From: Burkholderiaceae bacterium
GTDB taxonomy: Bacteria; Pseudomonadota; Gammaproteobacteria; Burkholderiales; Burkholderiaceae_C
Direction of reading: 5' to 3'
DNA length: 21,503 nucleotides
Assembly: GCA_031276435.1 (NCBI GenBank)
Contig: JAISNB010000105.1
Location: 1 to 21,503, forward strand
Positions 14,944-21,503 of the stretch are shown piece after piece (within the stretch, counting starts at the first letter, position 1; every line of letters begins with the position of its first letter). The position numbers and the translations under genes were made by a program. The notes beneath the pieces were generated by a model, which was not told where the DNA came from, made no database searches, and saw nothing but the letters and a program-made list of their open reading frames with translations.

Positions 14944-16128
14944 ATGTCTATGCTGAACTGGAACGAACAAAACACACGCGCCGCGCAAGCCGCCCTGGGC
15001 TTGCAAAGCGCGGGTTTTTCTCAATCCAATGCCATGGGCGCCGCCAGCGCAAATGCCGCCGATGCCGCCCCCAGCGCCCGCGCCGCGGCCAGCGCGCTGC
15101 CTGCCGCGCAGCGGCGCGTCAACGCAGCCGACAAGCGCATCATCAACGGCCAGACCGACGTCAACCAACTGGTTCCGTTCAAATACAAATGGGCTTGGGA
15201 GAAATACCTGGCCACCTGCGCCAACCACTGGATGCCGCAGGAAATCAACATGAGCCGCGACATCGCGCTCTGGAAAACCCCCAACGGCCTGACCGAGGAC
15301 GAGCGCCGCATCGTCAACCGCAACCTGGGCTTTTTCGTCACCGCCGACTCGCTGGCGGCCAACAACATCGTGCTGGGCACCTACCGGCACATCACTGCGC
15401 CCGAATGCCGCCAGTTTCTGCTGCGCCAGGCCTTCGAGGAAGCCATTCACACCCACGCCTACCAGTACATCGTCGAATCGCTCGGGCTGGACGAAGGCGA
15501 AATCTTCAACGCCTATCACGAAATCGACTCCATCCGCGACAAGGACGAGTTTCTCATCCCCTTCATCGACGTCATCATGGATCCGGCCTTCAAAACCGGC
15601 ACCCCGGATGCCGATCAGACCCTGCTCAAAAGCCTGATCGTCTTTGCCTGCCTGATGGAAGGGCTGTTCTTCTACGTCGGCTTCGTCCAGATTCTGGCGC
15701 TGGGTCGGCAAAACAAGATGGTGGGCGCCGCCGAGCAGTACCAGTACATTCTGCGCGACGAGTCCATGCACTGCAATTTCGGCATCGACCTGATCAACCA
15801 GATCAAGCTCGAAAACCCCGGCCTGTGGACGGAAAGTTTCCGCAAGGAAATCAAGGCGCTGTTCCTGCGCGCCGTCGAGCTTGAGTACCGCTACGCGGAA
15901 GACACCATGCCCCGCGGCGTCCTGGGCATGAACGCCTCCATGTTCAAAAGCTACCTGCGCTTCATCGCAAACCGCAGGGCTGTGCAGATCGGGCTTGAAG
16001 TGCTCTACCCCAACGAGGAAAATCCGTTCCCGTGGATGAGCGAGATGCTGGATCTGAAAAAAGAAAGAAACTTCTTTGAAACCCGGGTGATCGAGTACCA
16101 GTCCGGCGGAGCACTCTCATGGGACTGA
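14944..16128 (+). CDS. nrdB: Class Ia ribonucleotide reductase, small (beta) subunit NrdB
   Basis: The 394-residue subunit houses the diiron centre and stable tyrosyl radical. Aligned by eye to E. coli R2, the metal ligands are D135 (TADSLA), E166 and H169 (AFEEAIH), E239 (ACLMEGLFF), E273 and H276 (RDESMH). The radical tyrosine is Y173 in HAYQYI. W96 and Y385 (RVIEYQSGG) correspond to the intersubunit radical pathway. Presence of Asp at the first ligand and Tyr at the radical site argues for ordinary class Ia rather than the chlamydial class Ic Mn/Fe type. Residues 11-60 are an Ala/Ser-rich extension before the conserved core. Start ATG 14944 is set by GGAG at 14933-14936, 7 nt upstream. The frame is open further upstream, but that part is the nrdA-nrdB spacer. 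Confidence 0.96.
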   Translation: MSMLNWNEQNTRAAQAALGLQSAGFSQSNAMGAASANAADAAPSARAAASALPAAQRRVNAADKRIINGQTDVNQLVPFKYKWAWEKYLATCANHWMPQEINMSRDIALWKTPNGLTEDERRIVNRNLGFFVTADSLAANNIVLGTYRHITAPECRQFLLRQAFEEAIHTHAYQYIVESLGLDEGEIFNAYHEIDSIRDKDEFLIPFIDVIMDPAFKTGTPDADQTLLKSLIVFACLMEGLFFYVGFVQILALGRQNKMVGAAEQYQYILRDESMHCNFGIDLINQIKLENPGLWTESFRKEIKALFLRAVELEYRYAEDTMPRGVLGMNASMFKSYLRFIANRRAVQIGLEVLYPNEENPFPWMSEMLDLKKERNFFETRVIEYQSGGALSWD

Positions 16129-16320
16129 CGCACCGCCGCTTGACCACCGGGAACCGCATTGGCGGATGAAAAGCATGGCAGTCAAAACGCTTGCAGTTTC
16201 GCCGCGCTCCAATTCATGGCAACGCCCTCGGGCCGGGGCCGTGGATGACTTGGCATCCAATTCTGGTGTCAGGTGTTTTCCGTTGTTGATCGATCATTCA
16301 ACTTGATCTAGGAGAGAAAA

Positions 16321-16614
16321 ATGGCAACTGCAAAAAAACCTGCCGCCAAAAAGGCAGTCACCAAAGCCCCGGCCAAGAAGGCTGTGGCTAAAAAAGCCCC
16401 TGCCAAGAAGGTAGTGGCAAAGAAAGCTCCGGCCAAGAAGGTCGTAGCCAAAAAGGCCCCCGCCAAGAAGGCAGCGGCCAAGAAAGCCCCTGCAAAAAAA
16501 GCAGTGGCTAAAAAGGCCCCGGCCAAAAAGCCAGCCGCGCGGAAAACGCCCACGGTGAAAACCGCGCTGAATCCGCAAGCTGCCTGGCCTTTTCCGACCT
16601 CCAGCAAACCCTGA
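16321..16614 (+). CDS. Histone H1-like Lys/Ala/Pro-repeat DNA-binding protein
   Basis: A 97-residue, extremely basic protein. Residues 15-74 are six back-to-back 10-residue units of the form K-A-P-A-K-K-x-x-A-K, resembling the C-terminal tail of eukaryotic histone H1 and bacterial AlgP/H1-like proteins. It then ends in a non-repetitive segment, TALNPQAAWPFPTSSKP, a tail I associate with the Burkholderiales H1-like proteins. Such proteins bind DNA non-specifically and help compact the nucleoid; the role here is inferred. Translation start is clear, with CTAGGAGAGAAAA immediately before ATG 16321. It has its own terminator (16635-16664) and is separated from nrdB by 192 bp, so it is probably monocistronic. 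Repeat number is likely to vary among strains. Confidence 0.9.
   Translation: MATAKKPAAKKAVTKAPAKKAVAKKAPAKKVVAKKAPAKKVVAKKAPAKKAAAKKAPAKKAVAKKAPAKKPAARKTPTVKTALNPQAAWPFPTSSKP
16363..16542 (+). repeat. Six 30-bp in-frame tandem repeats in the H1-like gene
   Basis: Each 30-bp unit encodes a K-A-P-A-K-K-x-x-A-K decapeptide; the variable pairs are AV, VV, VV, AA, AV and PA. DNA copies differ mainly at synonymous positions (AAG/AAA, GCC/GCT/GCA), so the array has diverged and is probably not a recent slippage product. Confidence 0.85.
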
Positions 16615-16634
16615 TTGCGCGCAATCACTGGGTC

Positions 16635-16664
16635 AAAAACCGGCGCGCCGCGCCGGTTTTTTTT
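16635..16664. terminator. Strong bidirectional rho-independent terminator between H1-like gene and modE
   Basis: AAAAACCGGCG (16635-16645) pairs perfectly with CGCCGGTTTTT around CGCCG, and the plus strand continues to a run of eight T. The five A residues on the left (with the T-run forming an A-run opposite) give a U-tract on the minus strand too, so the element can end both the H1-like transcript and the convergent modE transcript. Confidence 0.9.
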
Positions 16665-16755
16665 ATGCGCGCGGCGCGCAAGCAGGCAGCCGCCGGCGCC
16701 AGGGCGACAAAAATCGCGCGACGCGCGCGAATTCCAGCGCGCGGCGTCCTTTCTA

Positions 16756-17520
16756 TCAGGGCAAGGCAATGACCACGGCGCTGGCTTCGATCAGCGCCTG
16801 CGCCCGGCTGCCAACGCGCATGCGATGTGGCCGCGCGGCAAAGCCATTGATCTGTTGTTCGTCGGCCAGCACCAGTGTGATTTCATCGCGCTGCGCGCCA
16901 CGGAGCACACGCCGCGCGCGTCCATGCAGGCGGTTTTCTCCCGCCGCGCCCGAAGCTGCCGCACCCGCGGCGCCACTGGCGGCCAGCACTTGCACCGCCG
17001 TGGCCTTGCACAAGGCCAACACTGCAAGGCCCGGGGCCAGCCCCAGCAGTTCGGCGCTTTCGCGCGTAATCAGCGTCGCCATCTCGCCCACCTGCGGCAA
17101 GTGCAACACCACGCGCACCAGTGGATCCCTGGGGCCTGCGCTTTCCAGGGCGGCCACCGTGCAGCGCAACAGGTTGCGCATGCTGGTGCGCGGCGCTGCC
17201 AGGCTCTGCCGGGGATTGTTCAGTTGCGCCAGCACGTCATGGCGCGCCGCCTCCAGTTGCGCCGCCGCCGCCAGCAGCCGTTTGCCAGCCAGCGTCAGAT
17301 GCGCGCCACCACCGCCAGCGCCGCCCACGCAAGCGTCCACCAGTGGCTCGCCCGCCAGATTGGTCAGGGTTTGAATGGCCTGCCACGCGGCTTTGTAGCT
17401 CACGCCAGCCGTGCGCGCGGCCTGCGAGATCGAGCCGCACTGGCCCACCTGGTGCAGGATTTCCAGACGTTTGTCGGCCCGGGCATAGCCCAGCGCTTTG
17501 GCGGACAGTTTCTTGACCAT
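16756..17520 (-). CDS. modE: ModE molybdate-responsive transcriptional regulator
   Basis: From ATG 17520 the product is 254 residues. The N-terminal LysR-like winged helix (about 1-105) shows ADKRLEILHQVGQCGSISQAARTAGVSYKAAWQAI, the ModE DNA-binding signature. Two C-terminal MOP/TOBE domains follow: SMRNLLRCTVAALE to CKATAVQVLA (113-180) and NRLHGRARRVLRGAQRDEITLVLAD to VVIALP (197-254). They are separated by an Ala/Gly linker, and together they bind molybdate. Holo-ModE classically represses modABC. The gene is divergent from modA with a ModE-like palindrome between them, and convergent with the H1-like gene. The frame is open beyond the start, but MVKKLSAKALGYARADK is the plausible beginning. 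A Gly-rich insertion (GGAGGGG, 66-72) lies in the wing region. Confidence 0.93.
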   Translation of the reverse strand: MVKKLSAKALGYARADKRLEILHQVGQCGSISQAARTAGVSYKAAWQAIQTLTNLAGEPLVDACVGGAGGGGAHLTLAGKRLLAAAAQLEAARHDVLAQLNNPRQSLAAPRTSMRNLLRCTVAALESAGPRDPLVRVVLHLPQVGEMATLITRESAELLGLAPGLAVLALCKATAVQVLAASGAAGAAASGAAGENRLHGRARRVLRGAQRDEITLVLADEQQINGFAARPHRMRVGSRAQALIEASAVVIALP

Positions 17521-17730
17521 GCCCTTATTGTGCGCATGCCTGCAAAGCCCCCCGGGGCGCGCGGGCGCGGGTGCTGCGCGCGCCTTGGATTTGGCCGCTT
17601 GCGTGCAGTGCGCGCGCAAGTGCTCTAGAATCGCTATGCGTTTTTTGAATAACGCAATCGCACCGACCCGCCGGTCAAGCCGCGCAGGAGATGTTTTCCT
17701 GCTTTCTTCATTTACCCTAGGAGAGAAACC
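17521..17730. promoter_or_regulatory. modE box: modE-modA divergent control region with ModE-like operator
   Basis: At 17630-17654 ATCGCTATGCG, a 7-nt T-rich spacer, then AATAACG resembles the known ModE operator (ATCGCTATATA, spacer, TATATAACGAT): the left arm matches 8 of 11 positions and the right arm preserves ATAACG. A nested GCGTT/AACGC repeat is also present. A TAGAAT hexamer (17626-17631) just in front could be the modA -10, so bound ModE would occlude the start site; no good -35 is evident. The modA ribosome-binding site AGGAG is at 17719-17723. Confidence 0.65.
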
Positions 17731-18489
17731 GTGCTCAAGAAACTCAAACACCTGCTGCTTGCAGCAGTCGCCGCCATCGCAAGTTTTGGCGCGCACGCTG
17801 ACGAAGTCAGCATCGCCGTGGCCGCCAATTTCACGGCGCCAGCCAAGGTGCTGGCCGCCATTTTCGAGAAAACCACGGGCCACCAGGCCAAACTTTCGTT
17901 TGGCGCGACCGGCGCTTTTTACACGCAGATCAAGAACGGCGCGCCGTTTGACATCTTGCTGGCCGCCGACAACGAGCGCCCCATCAAACTGGAAAACGAG
18001 GGCGCCGCCGTCGCCGGATCGCGTTTTACCTACGCCATCGGACAACTGGTGCTGTGGTCGGCCAAGCCGGGCTTTGTGGACGATCAGGGCGCCGTGCTCA
18101 AGGCTGGCGGCTTCAACAAGATCGCCATCGCCAATCCCAAGCTCGCGCCCTACGGCGCCGCCGCGGTGCAGGCCATGGAAAAACTGGGCCTGGCCAGCGC
18201 GCTGCAACCCAAACTGGTGACTGGCGAGAGCATCGGCCAGACCTACCAGTTCATCGCCAGCGGCAATGCCGAACTGGGCTTTGTGGCCCTGGCGCAAATT
18301 CAGGAAGCGGGCAAGATCAAGGGCGGATCGGCCTGGATCGTCCCTGCCAGCCTGCACGCGCCCATCATCCAGGACGCCGTCATTCTCCAGCGCGCCCAGA
18401 ACAATCCCGCCGCCAAAGCCTGGATGGATTTGCTGCGCACGCCCAAGGTCAAGGAACTGATTCGCGGCTACGGTTACGCGGTCGAGTAA
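17731..18489 (+). CDS. modA: Molybdate ABC transporter periplasmic binding protein ModA
   Basis: The 252-residue protein captures molybdate (and tungstate) in the periplasm for ModBC. It starts with GTG at 17731, with AGGAG 7 nt upstream. The signal peptide is about residues 1-23 (LKKLKHLLLAAVAAIASFG, cleavage after AHA, leaving DEVSIAVAANF). The mature protein shows AANFTAPAKVLAAIFEKTTGH, LSFGATGAFYTQIKNGAPFDILLAADN (oxyanion-contact serine and alanines), AIANPKLAPYGAAA, GESIGQTYQFIASGNAELGFVAL and the terminal RGYGY. These are the usual ModA blocks, and the length is normal. It is followed after 51 bp by modB and then modC; regulation by ModE is expected. Confidence 0.95.
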   Translation: MLKKLKHLLLAAVAAIASFGAHADEVSIAVAANFTAPAKVLAAIFEKTTGHQAKLSFGATGAFYTQIKNGAPFDILLAADNERPIKLENEGAAVAGSRFTYAIGQLVLWSAKPGFVDDQGAVLKAGGFNKIAIANPKLAPYGAAAVQAMEKLGLASALQPKLVTGESIGQTYQFIASGNAELGFVALAQIQEAGKIKGGSAWIVPASLHAPIIQDAVILQRAQNNPAAKAWMDLLRTPKVKELIRGYGYAVE

Positions 18490-18540
18490 TCTGTGTCACA
18501 TTGAACAGCTTGCAAGCCAGCCGCGCCACAACGCCCCTCC

Positions 18541-19218
18541 ATGCCCGATGCCACCAGCCTCGCCGCCGTCCAGCTCTCGATCAAACTGGCGTTTTCCGCC
18601 ACGCTGATTTTGCTGCTGGCCGGAACGCCCGTGGCCTGGTGGATCGCGCGCTCTCGCTCGCGCTTGCGCATTCCCGTGCGCGCCATGGTGGCGCTGCCGC
18701 TGGTGCTGCCGCCTTCGGTGCTCGGGTTCTATCTGCTGGTTGCCATGGGGCCGCATGGCCCCATCGGGACTCTGACCCAGGCGCTGGGCATGGGCACGCT
18801 GGCCTTTTCCTTCCATGGCCTGCTCATCGGCTCCGTGATTTATTCGCTGCCTTTCGTGGTGCAGCCGCTCATCAACGCCTTTGAATCGCTGGGCGACGCG
18901 CCGCTCGAAGCCGCCGCCACCTTGCGCGCCAGCCCTCTGGACGCGTTCTGGAGCGTGGCGCTGCCGCTGTCGAGCAACGGCTATCTGACCGGCGCCGTCA
19001 TGGGCTTTGCGCACACACTGGGCGAATTTGGCGTGGTGCTGATGATTGGCGGCAACATCCCGGACCAGACGCGCGTGATCTCGGTGCAAATCTACGACCA
19101 CGTCGAGGCGCTCGAATACGCCCAGGCGCATCAATTGGCTGGCGGCATGCTGGCGTTCTCGTTTTGCGTGCTGCTGGTCTTGCACGCGCTGCAATCGCGC
19201 AGGGGCAGCGCCTCATGA
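18541..19218 (+). CDS. modB: Molybdate ABC transporter permease ModB
   Basis: This 225-residue inner-membrane permease has about five hydrophobic segments and the typical opening of ModB, with SIKLAFSATLILLLAGTPVAWW and the block MVALPLVLPPSVLGFYLLV. The cytoplasmic EAA loop that docks on ModC is seen as APLEAAATLRASPLDAFWSVALPL, followed by GFAHTLGEFGVVLMIGGNIPDQTRVISVQIYD, the strongest ModB signature. It lies 51 bp after modA, and its stop overlaps the modC start (ATGA at 19215), so modABC is one transcript with coupled modB-modC translation. The start at 18541 has only a weak purine stretch before it. Confidence 0.95.
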   Translation: MPDATSLAAVQLSIKLAFSATLILLLAGTPVAWWIARSRSRLRIPVRAMVALPLVLPPSVLGFYLLVAMGPHGPIGTLTQALGMGTLAFSFHGLLIGSVIYSLPFVVQPLINAFESLGDAPLEAAATLRASPLDAFWSVALPLSSNGYLTGAVMGFAHTLGEFGVVLMIGGNIPDQTRVISVQIYDHVEALEYAQAHQLAGGMLAFSFCVLLVLHALQSRRGSAS

Positions 19219-20327
19219 ACGAAGCTGGGGCAGCGGCATCCGTGCTGCGCATCCAGGCGTGCGTGCGGCGCCATGGCGGTTTCCAGTTGCAGGCCGACTT
19301 GTCCCTGCCTGGCCGTGGCGTCACCGCCATCTTCGGCCCATCGGGCTGCGGCAAAACCACCTTGCTGCGCGCCGTGGCCGGACTGATTCGCCCGCAGCCC
19401 GGAACCATCGTGGTGGACGGCCAGACCTGGCAGGACGACGCGCAAGGCATCTGGCTGGCCACACACCAGCGCGCGCTGGGCTATGTCTTCCAGGAAGCCA
19501 ACCTGTTCGCGCACCTGACGGTACAAGGCAACCTGCATTTCGGCATGCGGCGCGTGCCCGCCAGCGCGCGCCGCGTGGCGCTGGAGCAGGCCATCGAACT
19601 GCTCGGCATTGGCGCGCTGCTGGGCCGCAAACCCGCACAGCTTTCGGGTGGCGAACGCCAGCGCGTCGCCATTGCGCGCGCGCTGGCAACCAGCCCGCGC
19701 CTGCTGCTGATGGACGAACCGCTGGCCGCGCTGGATGCGGCGCGCAAATCTGAACTGCTGCCCTACTTCGACCGCGTACAGCGCGCGCTGGAAATCCCCG
19801 TGCTCTACGTCAGCCACTCGCTGGACGAGGCGGCGCACCTGGCCGGACACATGGTGCTGATGGATGCGGGCCGAGTGCTGGCGCACGGCCCCATGACCGA
19901 AATGCTCACCCGGCTCGATCTGCCGCTGGCGCGCAGCGATCTGGCCAGCGCCATCGTCGCGGGCGAAGTCGTGGCCCTGGACGCGCAATACCAGTTGCTG
20001 CAACTGCGCTTTTCGGGCGGCATGCTGCGCGTGCCGCTGGGCGCGTCCACCGCTGGCTGGACGCCGGGCGATCAGGTGCGGCTGCGCATCCAGTCGCGCG
20101 ACGTCAGCCTGGCCTTGAGTCCGCCGCAGCAAAGTTCCATCCTCAACACCGTACCCGCGCAAATCAGCGCCATGCAACCCGATGGAGCGGCACAACTGGT
20201 GGTGGCGCTGACCGCGGGCGAGGCCACCCTGCTGGCCCGCATCACCCGCCGATCGGCGCAAGACATGGCACTGGCGGTGGGCAGCGCGGTGTACGCGCAA
20301 GTCAAGGGCGTCGCCATTCTGGCCTGA
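19215..20327 (+). CDS. modC: Molybdate ABC transporter ATP-binding protein ModC
   Basis: The 370-residue ATPase powers molybdate uptake through ModB. Visible motifs are Walker A GPSGCGKT (41-48), Q-loop Q93 in YVFQEANLF, signature LSGGERQR (143-150), Walker B LLLMDEP (163-169), D-loop ALD and H201 in YVSHSLDEA. The C-terminal MOP/TOBE domain (roughly 295-368, SILNTVPAQISAMQPDGAAQ to VYAQVKGVAIL) is the oxyanion-sensing domain found in ModC, which allows trans-inhibition by molybdate in some members. The frame is open upstream to 19164, but ATG 19215 overlaps the modB stop in the standard ATGA manner and matches family length. Confidence 0.95.
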   Translation: MNEAGAAASVLRIQACVRRHGGFQLQADLSLPGRGVTAIFGPSGCGKTTLLRAVAGLIRPQPGTIVVDGQTWQDDAQGIWLATHQRALGYVFQEANLFAHLTVQGNLHFGMRRVPASARRVALEQAIELLGIGALLGRKPAQLSGGERQRVAIARALATSPRLLLMDEPLAALDAARKSELLPYFDRVQRALEIPVLYVSHSLDEAAHLAGHMVLMDAGRVLAHGPMTEMLTRLDLPLARSDLASAIVAGEVVALDAQYQLLQLRFSGGMLRVPLGASTAGWTPGDQVRLRIQSRDVSLALSPPQQSSILNTVPAQISAMQPDGAAQLVVALTAGEATLLARITRRSAQDMALAVGSAVYAQVKGVAILA

Positions 20328-20357
20328 CAATCTGTTGTTTGTTGTCCAGAAGGGTTT

Positions 20358-20897
20358 ATGGAGACTTCAATTGTCTGTTACCGGAACATGAACTTCGGCC
20401 ACCCAGGTTCACCGACCCGGGATGGGTTGCTGTCCAGCCTGAGGGATGCCGGGGCAGAGAAGGCCAGGAGCATCCAGACCAACGGGACAGTTTTGCTGAA
20501 GGCCACGGCGCCTGAGCGGGTTATCGACTCGGCCTCGCGAGTTCTTGCGTCGAAATTTGGCTATTCGGATGTGGCCGTCATCAGGAGCCTTTCCGCTGTT
20601 CAGTCTTTTCTTGACCGTTGTCAGATTGAGGGCATCACCGACCCAACGGTTTACCGACTGGTGCTGACGTTTTTTGGCGGGGCAGTCATGGATGTCACAC
20701 TGCCCTGGACGAACCAGAAAGGCGATGTCGACGTGTTGGCGGTCGAAGGCGGAATGGCGTTTTGCATCATCCGCAAACCACGCGCGAGCGCCGGAAACGC
20801 CACTCTGGAGATAGAAAAATTGAGCCAGTCGCCCGCAACGACCAGAACCGTTGCCACACTGCGCCGGTGCATTGGCCTGGCTGCCTCCGGCTTTTGA
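20358..20897 (+). CDS. Divergent DUF1697-like protein of unknown function
   Basis: This 179-residue protein begins METSIVCYRNMNFGHPGSPT. The first 85 residues follow the DUF1697 pattern: a strand with RNMNFG, then DGLLSSLRDAGAEKARSIQTNGTVLL, then a helix and VAVIRSL. The C-terminus TTRTVATLRRCIGLA resembles the family's closing TTRNW block, but the middle is poorly conserved. DUF1697 proteins have no established activity. AAGGG lies 4 nt before ATG 20358. The gene starts 30 bp after the modC stop on the same strand, so it may be read through from the mod operon, though nothing links it to molybdate. By eye it is less GC-rich than modABC, and no membrane segment or signal peptide is seen. The DUF assignment is from memory of the family pattern. 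Confidence 0.7.
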   Translation: METSIVCYRNMNFGHPGSPTRDGLLSSLRDAGAEKARSIQTNGTVLLKATAPERVIDSASRVLASKFGYSDVAVIRSLSAVQSFLDRCQIEGITDPTVYRLVLTFFGGAVMDVTLPWTNQKGDVDVLAVEGGMAFCIIRKPRASAGNATLEIEKLSQSPATTRTVATLRRCIGLAASGF

Positions 20898-21028
20898 GCA
20901 GCGGCGCGCTTGCAGGGCGCTATTTTGCAAGCTGTCTGGAGTGAATACTGACTCTCAGGATGTCAGTGTTTCACTGCGGTTTCCGCGCTTCTTGCATTCG
21001 CCTGGATCGAATCGTCCGGGTGCAATAA
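20898..21028. other. Convergent gap with several small inverted repeats
   Basis: Three short stem candidates follow the DUF1697-like stop: GCTTGCA/TGCAAGC (20909-20915/20927-20933), ACTGAC/GTCAGT (20947-20952/20962-20967) and ATTCG/CGAAT (20996-21000/21008-21012). None has a clean T-run, so none is called as a terminator. The gap separates the plus-strand DUF1697-like gene from the minus-strand gene ending at 21029. Confidence 0.35.
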
Positions 21029-21343
21029 TCAATAAAACCATTTATAAATCCGGCAATTGCGCCACCAACTGAAATTTCTGAATTTGATAAAAATTCCAGC
21101 AATCGTGCCAGGAATCATTGTTATTAAAAAGACAGGTCGTATTTTATTTCTCGAAATGCCAAGGTAATCGGCTATGGCGCCTGCCGACAATACGCAAGCA
21201 AACATGATTGCCATTTTCACAAAGGATCTATTTGAAGCGCTTGGAATGTGCCTTTCAGGGGCATCATGCATCATGCTACCGAAAGCAAACCAGTACCCCA
21301 TCATAAGAGGGACGTAGAATAAAAAGAAATAGATGTTCGGCAT
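21029..21343 (-). CDS. Small AT-rich predicted membrane protein, unrecognised
   Basis: A 104-residue reading frame on the minus strand begins MPNIYFFLFYVPLMMGYWFA. Three hydrophobic segments are likely at about residues 4-24, 41-60 and 70-86, separated by polar, charged loops (HDAPERH; SRNKIR), with an aromatic and basic C-terminus (WWRNCRIYKWFY). I recognise no family. The DNA is strikingly AT-rich: I count 102 G+C in 240 bases (42.5%) for 21061-21300, against about 63% in a sampled line of nrdA, which suggests horizontal acquisition. No good Shine-Dalgarno precedes ATG 21343. The clean segment pattern makes a real membrane protein more likely than a chance frame, but in AT-rich DNA a decayed gene is also possible. 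Confidence 0.5.
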   Translation of the reverse strand: MPNIYFFLFYVPLMMGYWFAFGSMMHDAPERHIPSASNRSFVKMAIMFACVLSAGAIADYLGISRNKIRPVFLITMIPGTIAGIFIKFRNFSWWRNCRIYKWFY

Positions 21344-21385
21344 TTTTATCGACTTTCAGTGCCAGTGTGCTGCGCAAAGCCCCAA

Positions 21386-21503
21386 TCAATACGCCACCGG
21401 CGTGGCGTCCAGCGAGCGCCACAGGTACCAGGTTGCCACGCTGCGCCAGGGCCGCCAGGCCTGCGAGACTTCGCGCGCGTCGCTGCGGCTGACCGGCTCG
21501 CCT
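21386..21503 (-). CDS. alkA: DNA-3-methyladenine glycosylase II (AlkA-like), C-terminal end
   Basis: Only the last 38 codons before TGA (21386-21388) are in the window. They read GEPVSRSDAREVSQAWRPWRSVATWYLWRSL and then DATPVAY. The phrase EVSQAWRPWRSVATWYLWRSL is the conserved end of HhH-GPD base-excision glycosylases of the AlkA type (consensus A..WRPWRSYA...LW), which remove alkylated purines from DNA. The catalytic Asp and the helix-hairpin-helix lie outside the window. It could instead be the glycosylase part of an Ada-AlkA fusion; the visible end does not distinguish these. Confidence 0.78.
   Translation of the reverse strand, partial: GEPVSRSDAREVSQAWRPWRSVATWYLWRSLDATPVAY

Noticed and set aside
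14944..16128. Possibility that NrdB is a chlamydial-type class Ic Mn/Fe protein, suggested by NLGFFVTADS
   Set aside because: Aligning to E. coli R2 through AFEEAIH places Asp at the first metal ligand (D135) and Tyr at the radical position (Y173), so class Ia is favoured.

Overview
The window is a GC-rich bacterial chromosome segment made mostly of housekeeping genes. The gene families, the close protein matches from memory and the gene order (dusB-fis-purH; ffh divergent from a CcsA-like gene followed by pilS-pilR-ampD; nrdAB; a Lys/Ala/Pro histone H1-like protein; modE/modABC) point to a betaproteobacterium of the order Burkholderiales, most likely Comamonadaceae. That assignment is an inference from family knowledge; no 16S gene is present.

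Layout. (1) 1-419, minus strand: the start of a YqaA/DedA-like membrane protein that runs off the left edge. (2) 845-3824, plus: dusB and fis, overlapping by 4 bp, then purH. This cluster links tRNA dihydrouridylation, a nucleoid protein and the last two steps of IMP synthesis. (3) 3963-6379, minus: ffh (signal recognition particle GTPase), a low-molecular-weight tyrosine phosphatase and a small secreted protein. (4) 6469-11602, plus: a compact chain with ATGA-type overlaps. It holds a CcsA/HemX-like membrane protein, a tiny PP0621-like zinc-ribbon protein, the PilS-PilR two-component system that activates sigma54-dependent pilin transcription, and ampD, a cytoplasmic anhydro-muropeptide amidase. 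(5) 11903-16128, plus: nrdA and nrdB, the class Ia aerobic ribonucleotide reductase, behind a promoter that carries a perfect NrdR box plus a degenerate partner 32 bp upstream. (6) 16321-16614: a histone H1-like DNA-binding protein built from six 10-residue repeats, followed by a strong bidirectional terminator. (7) 16756-20327: the molybdate regulator modE (minus), divergent from the molybdate ABC transporter modA-modB-modC (plus), with a ModE-like palindrome between them. (8) 20358-21343: a divergent DUF1697-like gene and an AT-rich, unrecognised small membrane protein, the most accessory-looking part of the window. (9) 21386-21503, minus: the last 38 codons of an AlkA-type DNA glycosylase.

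I found no insertion sequence, prophage, CRISPR array, tRNA or rRNA, and nothing that convincingly amounts to a new multi-gene system. The most unusual spot is the pilR-ampD junction. There, a 60-bp tandem duplication is read in two frames, giving PilR an acidic repeat tail and giving ampD a run of in-frame candidate starts. Other points worth checking are the non-consensus GAFTGA loop of PilR, the degenerate G1 box of PilS, the nrd and mod operators, and the low-GC gene at 21029-21343. Long open frames antisense to dusB, purH, ffh and nrdA are shadows of GC-rich coding sequence.
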